Below, one piece after another: positions 59,868 to 64,000 of a DNA stretch of 64,000 bases. The notes beneath the pieces were generated by a model. The model searched no databases. It saw only the letters and a program-made list of their open reading frames with translations, and was not told where the DNA came from. The stretch spans positions 9,429,001 through 9,493,000 of the forward strand of contig OU612066.1 of assembly GCA_914767715.1 (NCBI GenBank), written 5' to 3'. Source of the DNA: Membranipora membranacea. Its lineage: Eukaryota; Bryozoa; Gymnolaemata; Cheilostomatida; Membraniporidae. Position 1 is the stretch's first letter. Each line of letters opens with the position of its first letter. The position numbers were made by a program, and so were the translations under genes.

Positions 59868-60020
59868 GGAGGTGGCTCGGTTGGTTAGAGTGCTGTTCCT
59901 TTAGCGTGCGAATGTTGAGGCCGTAGGTTCGGATCCCATTGCAGTCCATCAACTACTGGAGTTTGGTGGGCCCTTAGGTTTGCGTCAACCTGTCTGCAAA
60001 CAACCATTAATTTTGATCAA
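59868..60020 (+). mobile_element. tRNA-derived SINE, copy 4 (shortened)
   Basis: GGAGGTGGCTCGGTTGGTTA then GAGTG box A, GTAGGTTCGGATCCCATTGC box B, then a body that jumps from CTGTCTGCAAACA to CCATTAATTTTGATCAACC, so the middle is deleted. Confidence 0.7.
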
Positions 60021-60649
60021 CCTATTTGATCAACCAGTTAAAACAATACAACCATCCAAATGAAAGCATGCTGGAATAACTTTGTACTTTAATTTACATA
60101 AAACAATTTGCTCTTGCATGCATTGAGCAGTGAGTGATTAAGTTCATAACTCTCAATTGACCAATTATTATATCTGTACTAATTATATGCTAACAATGAC
60201 TGTGCAGGAAAAAACAACAACAGAACTTATTATGATGATTTTTCTTGGATATGGATGTTTGTGTCATCTGATAATTTATTTGCAATTTAAATCAATGTTG
60301 ATGTGACTTTGCATTAATGCATGATTGATGAGCATATCTGGAAATTTGATTTCAGACTCTTAAGTTCATATTTGGGTTGTGGAAGTTAAAGAGCTCCCAG
60401 GGTAATGTTAATATTTTTTGATTGAAAATAGGCAACAATGTGAATGATGTATTCACAGCTGTGAATTGCTTACAGTTGAATATTTCGATACTTCTATTAT
60501 CAATAATCTAAAGATTTGAAGTTGCTGATGTGATGTCAGAGAGTTTTGTGAGTGTCAAGGGTTACAACAAATTTTCATGTGCTTGGAGCCCTGTATTTGT
60601 GTGTCTGAACTATGCCAGTGAAATATCCTGACTGGAAGCAGACCATCAG

Positions 60650-61188
60650 TTAAAGACTTCGGAAGGACTACAGCAATATATAGTCTGGCAGCTAGTTCTG
60701 CTGTAATTATGCAATATTTTATCATTTAGAAAATTCAGAGCACTTCTGGGTAAAAATTATGTGTAGTGTTAGGAATTGTCCTCCCTTCTCATCTAAGAGC
60801 TATGAGGTATTTATGCGCCCTAGTGCTGTGCCAACCTAATAAGCTAATACTTCTATCTACCTGAGACAACTCTAAAAAAATATTAAATGAAGTTAGCTAC
60901 TGTTGTAAAATCTGTTGTCTCCTGACAATGGAACTATATTTATTTTGAACTTATGTGGGAAAGAATGGCAATTAAATGTATTTTGAAGTGTAAGCTTATT
61001 ATGTTGGCACAGCATTAGGGCGCATAAATACCTCATAGCTCTTAGTTGAGAAGGTGGGACAATTCCTAACACTACAAAAAATTTTTACCCACAAGTGCTC
61101 TGGATTTGCTAAATGTGAAAATATTGCATAATTACTGCAGAATTAGCTGCCAAACTATTTATTGCTGTGTTCCTTCCGAAGTCTTTAA
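60650..61188. mobile_element. TTAA-flanked 539-bp foldback MITE
   Basis: TTAA at both ends, then AGACTTCGGAAGGA and its complement (TCCTTCCGAAGTCT with one extra base context). Arms of about 190 bases are inverse complements (GCACTTCTGGGTAAAAATTA left; matching ACCCACAAGTGCTC right). Neighbour unit C has the uninterrupted TTAA (35572-35575). Confidence 0.85.
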
Positions 61189-62184
61189 CGATACATACCA
61201 TAAAATACATTCTGAAAATACTTGTTTCTCTTGGGGCATTAACCAGTGTATATAAAGTCCATGTTGATCAATTGAGCAATAATGATCGTTGTGTTTTATA
61301 GATGTTTAGCCTAAACTGACTGTGTAGGAAAAAGATGACAAAAATCTTATGATTCGTTCATGGATATGGGAGTATGAGAAATCCATCTATTATTTGGCTA
61401 TTTATAATGTCTCAGTAAATTGCAACCATATAATGGTCCTATACCAAACAAACACAATATTTTAAGTAGAAACAAATTAGGTAAACATCGCAAGAGAAAA
61501 ATGTTACAAAGCTGAGTACAAGAGGTTTAGTTGGATTGCTAATACAATCCAAAATAAGAAAATGGTCTAGAAAATGATCGTAATGAAAGCATTTTCGTAA
61601 CAGATTACTTTAATGATTTTAAGGCAATATCTGAACTAATCTAACAGAGAGCCTTCCAAACACCGCAACCAACTTTGTTGAACATGTTTTCCCGAAATTA
61701 ATAATGCTATTGCAGTGCATTTTTCTTTCATCGAAATTGAGACCTATTTATCCCCATTTAATTTACAGGCCTTAGGACTCCGAGGTCACCCAAGTGACAA
61801 CCAGCTATAACCAGTAAAGAACAGGAGTTTTGCCAAATATTTTGTTAATTGTCAGCCATCTTAAGATGTTTTACATATAACAGGCAACGTTTGACAAATT
61901 TCTATCACTGTTGCCGTTCATATGTAGATGTTTTCCATCCACGTTCGTAAATCAGGCTTTATCAAATTCCTATGCCCCTTCCTCTCATATTTTGACTTTC
62001 TGTCTTTGCCTGTCCAGCACAAGGAGGCACATTTAAGAAAGTTTATAATAATTAAAAAGTGACATCATTAAATATGATTGTTGAATATAGAACTTGGAAT
62101 TGTTATAAAATGGTATTATAAGATTTTGGTCAGCTGGCCTTTAGCGAGCTGACCTTAACAGAATAATTGTCTTCAACCCACTTT

Positions 62185-62664
62185 CGCAGCTTATGCTGTT
62201 TAATAAGAAACAGAAGATTGGGCTGCCCCTAAAGAGGGACGAAAGGTGCCCTAAATCCTCATACTGAGAATGTGATCCATCCAAGAATACTAAAATGCAT
62301 CCAAGAGGTGAGGCCATAGAAGACCTCCTGATCGTTGGTGTGCAGCGGGCTGCCAAAAACTATACTGGCGCTAATCGGCCAAGGGCAGCGATCTTATCTA
62401 GTCTGAGGCATGCAAAGGTTATCTCTCCTGTTTATGACAAAACAGAGGGTGGGCTGCCCCTAAAGAGGGACGCAAGTTGCCCGAAGTCCTTGTACTGAGA
62501 GTGTGATACACTGTACATCTTAGTGAACTAGAATGCATCCTAGAGGTGAGGCCACGGGGAACCTCCTAATCATGAGTGTGCAGCAAGCTGCAAGAAACTG
62601 AAACAGGCACTAATCGCAAGTCGGCAGTGACACTTTGATCTTAGCCCATAGGCCGAAAAGCGAG
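62185..62664 (-). mobile_element. U2-snRNA-headed repeat, tandem dimer 2
   Basis: Same arrangement as at 36253: two units, each with TTGGGCTGCCCC- or GTGGGCTGCCCC-type text. The unit starting at 62664 (minus) keeps the U2-like head (CGGCCTATGGGCTAAGATCA); the head of the other unit is diverged. Older or faster-decayed than dimer 1. Confidence 0.55.
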
Positions 62665-63148
62665 TATTATCATGTCATGCCATTCAAAGGTTATTGTAAT
62701 ACACCAAGAAATATACGTTGTGGAGGTATTTGATATGCATATATCCCATAATTCCATCTAAAGAAAGAAAAGTGCATATCATAAAAGTTTATATCATCTT
62801 CTGCAGCACAGGCTTCAGGTGTGTGAATGTACGGTCAATCACTCAGAACAAGGGGACTCCTTGTTCATAATACAAAAAAACCCCAAATATTTGTCAAGAG
62901 TTACCCTTCCGCTCATCGGAGGAGACAACACCAAACTTGTTGTGAGATGGTGTTGGTGTTGCTAGCAATAGCAATTTCTTAGTTGTGAAATAATCCGATA
63001 TATAGTATTAACCAAGGAGTAAACTGTTCATATATGGCAAGGATACATAATACTTGTGAAAAAAACCATGGATAGAAACCAATGGCCGGAGCATCAAGTC
63101 TGAGAACTGTTTGACAAGATACTGACTTAAATAACAGTCCCTTAAAAA

Positions 63149-63231
63149 TGCATCGACCGAGAATTGAACCGGGCATCCCGCGATCTGACTTAGCTTGGCA
63201 GGCGAGAATTCTACCACTGAATCATCGATGC
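63149..63231 (-). tRNA. tRNA-Gly(GCC)-like copy with intron, near-intact
   Basis: Acceptor stem pairs (GCATCGA/TCGATGC), anticodon GCC, intron AGCTAAGTCAGAT (one change), followed by TTTTT. One base is missing at the variable/T-stem junction and the T stem has a mismatch, so function is uncertain. Confidence 0.65.
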
Positions 63232-63299
63232 TTGTTCTGATGCTGGTGCGATCACCTAATTTCCACCAATTCTTACCCTTGCCACCTTTATCTGATGGT

Positions 63300-64000
63300 T
63301 GCCACAATCGACCTTCATTGTAACTACCGTGAGCAGATCACACAAATATTGGCCTATTCATTCTTTTGCACTTCCATAACCCAAATATGAACTTACCAAG
63401 TCTGAAATTGAATCTAACTTCCAAATATACTCATCAATCATAAATTTATGCCAAGTCACATCAACATTATTTTTAACTGCAAACAAATTAATGGATGACT
63501 CAAACTTCCATATCCAAGAAAAAATCATAGTATGTTTTGCTGTTGTTTGTTACCTACGCAGTCATTGCAAACAAATAATTAATCCAGATATCATAGTTGG
63601 TTGATTAAGAGATATAAACTTTATCTTTCACTGATAAATACATGCTGAAGTAAATCTTCTTTGCAGATTAAAGTACACAGATATTTCCAGGATCCTTTCT
63701 TATGGATGGATTGTTTTGTTTTAGCTGGTTGATTAAAAACGATGATTAAAATAATTGGTTGTATAAATCGAGTTGTCATATCAAAGCCAAATCCCGAAGT
63801 ATGGGTGAAAAAATATAAGTTGCCTTACGGGTGAGGCTGAAATATCTGCTCAAGGTTGCTCTCTGCTTGCAGGCAGGTTGGATCACACCTGGGGGCCAAC
63901 CAAACTCCAGTAGTCGATAGACTGCAGTAGGATCGGAACCCTCGACCTTCAACATTTGCATGCTTAAAGAAAGGCCCACTAACCAACTGAGCCACCTCCT
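63300..64000 (-). repeat. Inverted segment of the array, with SINE
   Basis: From about 63300 the sequence is the reverse complement of the block seen at about 34.7-35.4 kb. Example: complement of AATTTATGATTGATGAGTAT at about 63440. It ends in a minus-strand SINE (about 63740-64000) whose box A reaches the window edge (AACCAACTGAGCCACCTCCT). Confidence 0.75.

Overview
The window is AT-rich, intron-dense animal nuclear DNA. It shows GT-AG introns, TATA-type promoters, tRNA-headed SINEs, TTAA-flanked MITEs and a truncated LINE. Gene content (mitochondrial ribosomal protein L46, an LDL/VLDL-receptor-type protein, a TRIM E3 ligase with an NHL-like propeller) fits a marine-type invertebrate metazoan. 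I cannot name the phylum.

Layout. (1) 60-2272 (+): the last three coding exons of MRPL46. (2) 5148-16082 (-): a complete 16-exon LDLR-family receptor, convergent with MRPL46. My splice model joins in frame through all 15 introns and gives 991 residues: signal peptide, 8 LDLa modules, two EGF modules, YWTD propeller, third EGF, TM helix and an FDNPIY endocytosis signal. (3) 16.1-21.4 kb: upstream region with simple repeats, an exact 329-bp tandem duplication and a small hairpin element. (4) About 21.4-64 kb: a tandemly amplified locus made of repeated multi-kb units. Most units carry a small two-coding-exon gene (-) for a secreted Gly/Asn/Tyr/Arg-rich peptide, a tRNA-Gly(GCC)-like gene with a 13-nt intron, and slots variably filled with SINEs, MITEs and a repeat whose 5' end matches U2 snRNA. 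Four peptide genes look intact, one is a frameshifted pseudogene, and further exon relics remain. (5) 45.6-52.2 kb (+): a seven-exon TRIM gene (RING, B-boxes, coiled coil, NHL-like propeller, 621 residues). It lies between an exon-3 relic and an exon-1 relic of the peptide family, as though it sits inside one array unit. Its third intron holds a ~1.2-kb foldback element and an antisense 5'-truncated LINE.

The most distinctive content is the amplified unit. The peptide genes share a TATA box, a short noncoding first exon, a second exon coding nearly everything, and a last exon that supplies only eight coding bases (Ala/Pro-Tyr-stop). I do not recognise the peptide family and assign no function. 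Paralogous units with and without insertions provide empty-site evidence for several mobile elements. All gene models come from reading the sequence by eye. No database or transcript support was available.
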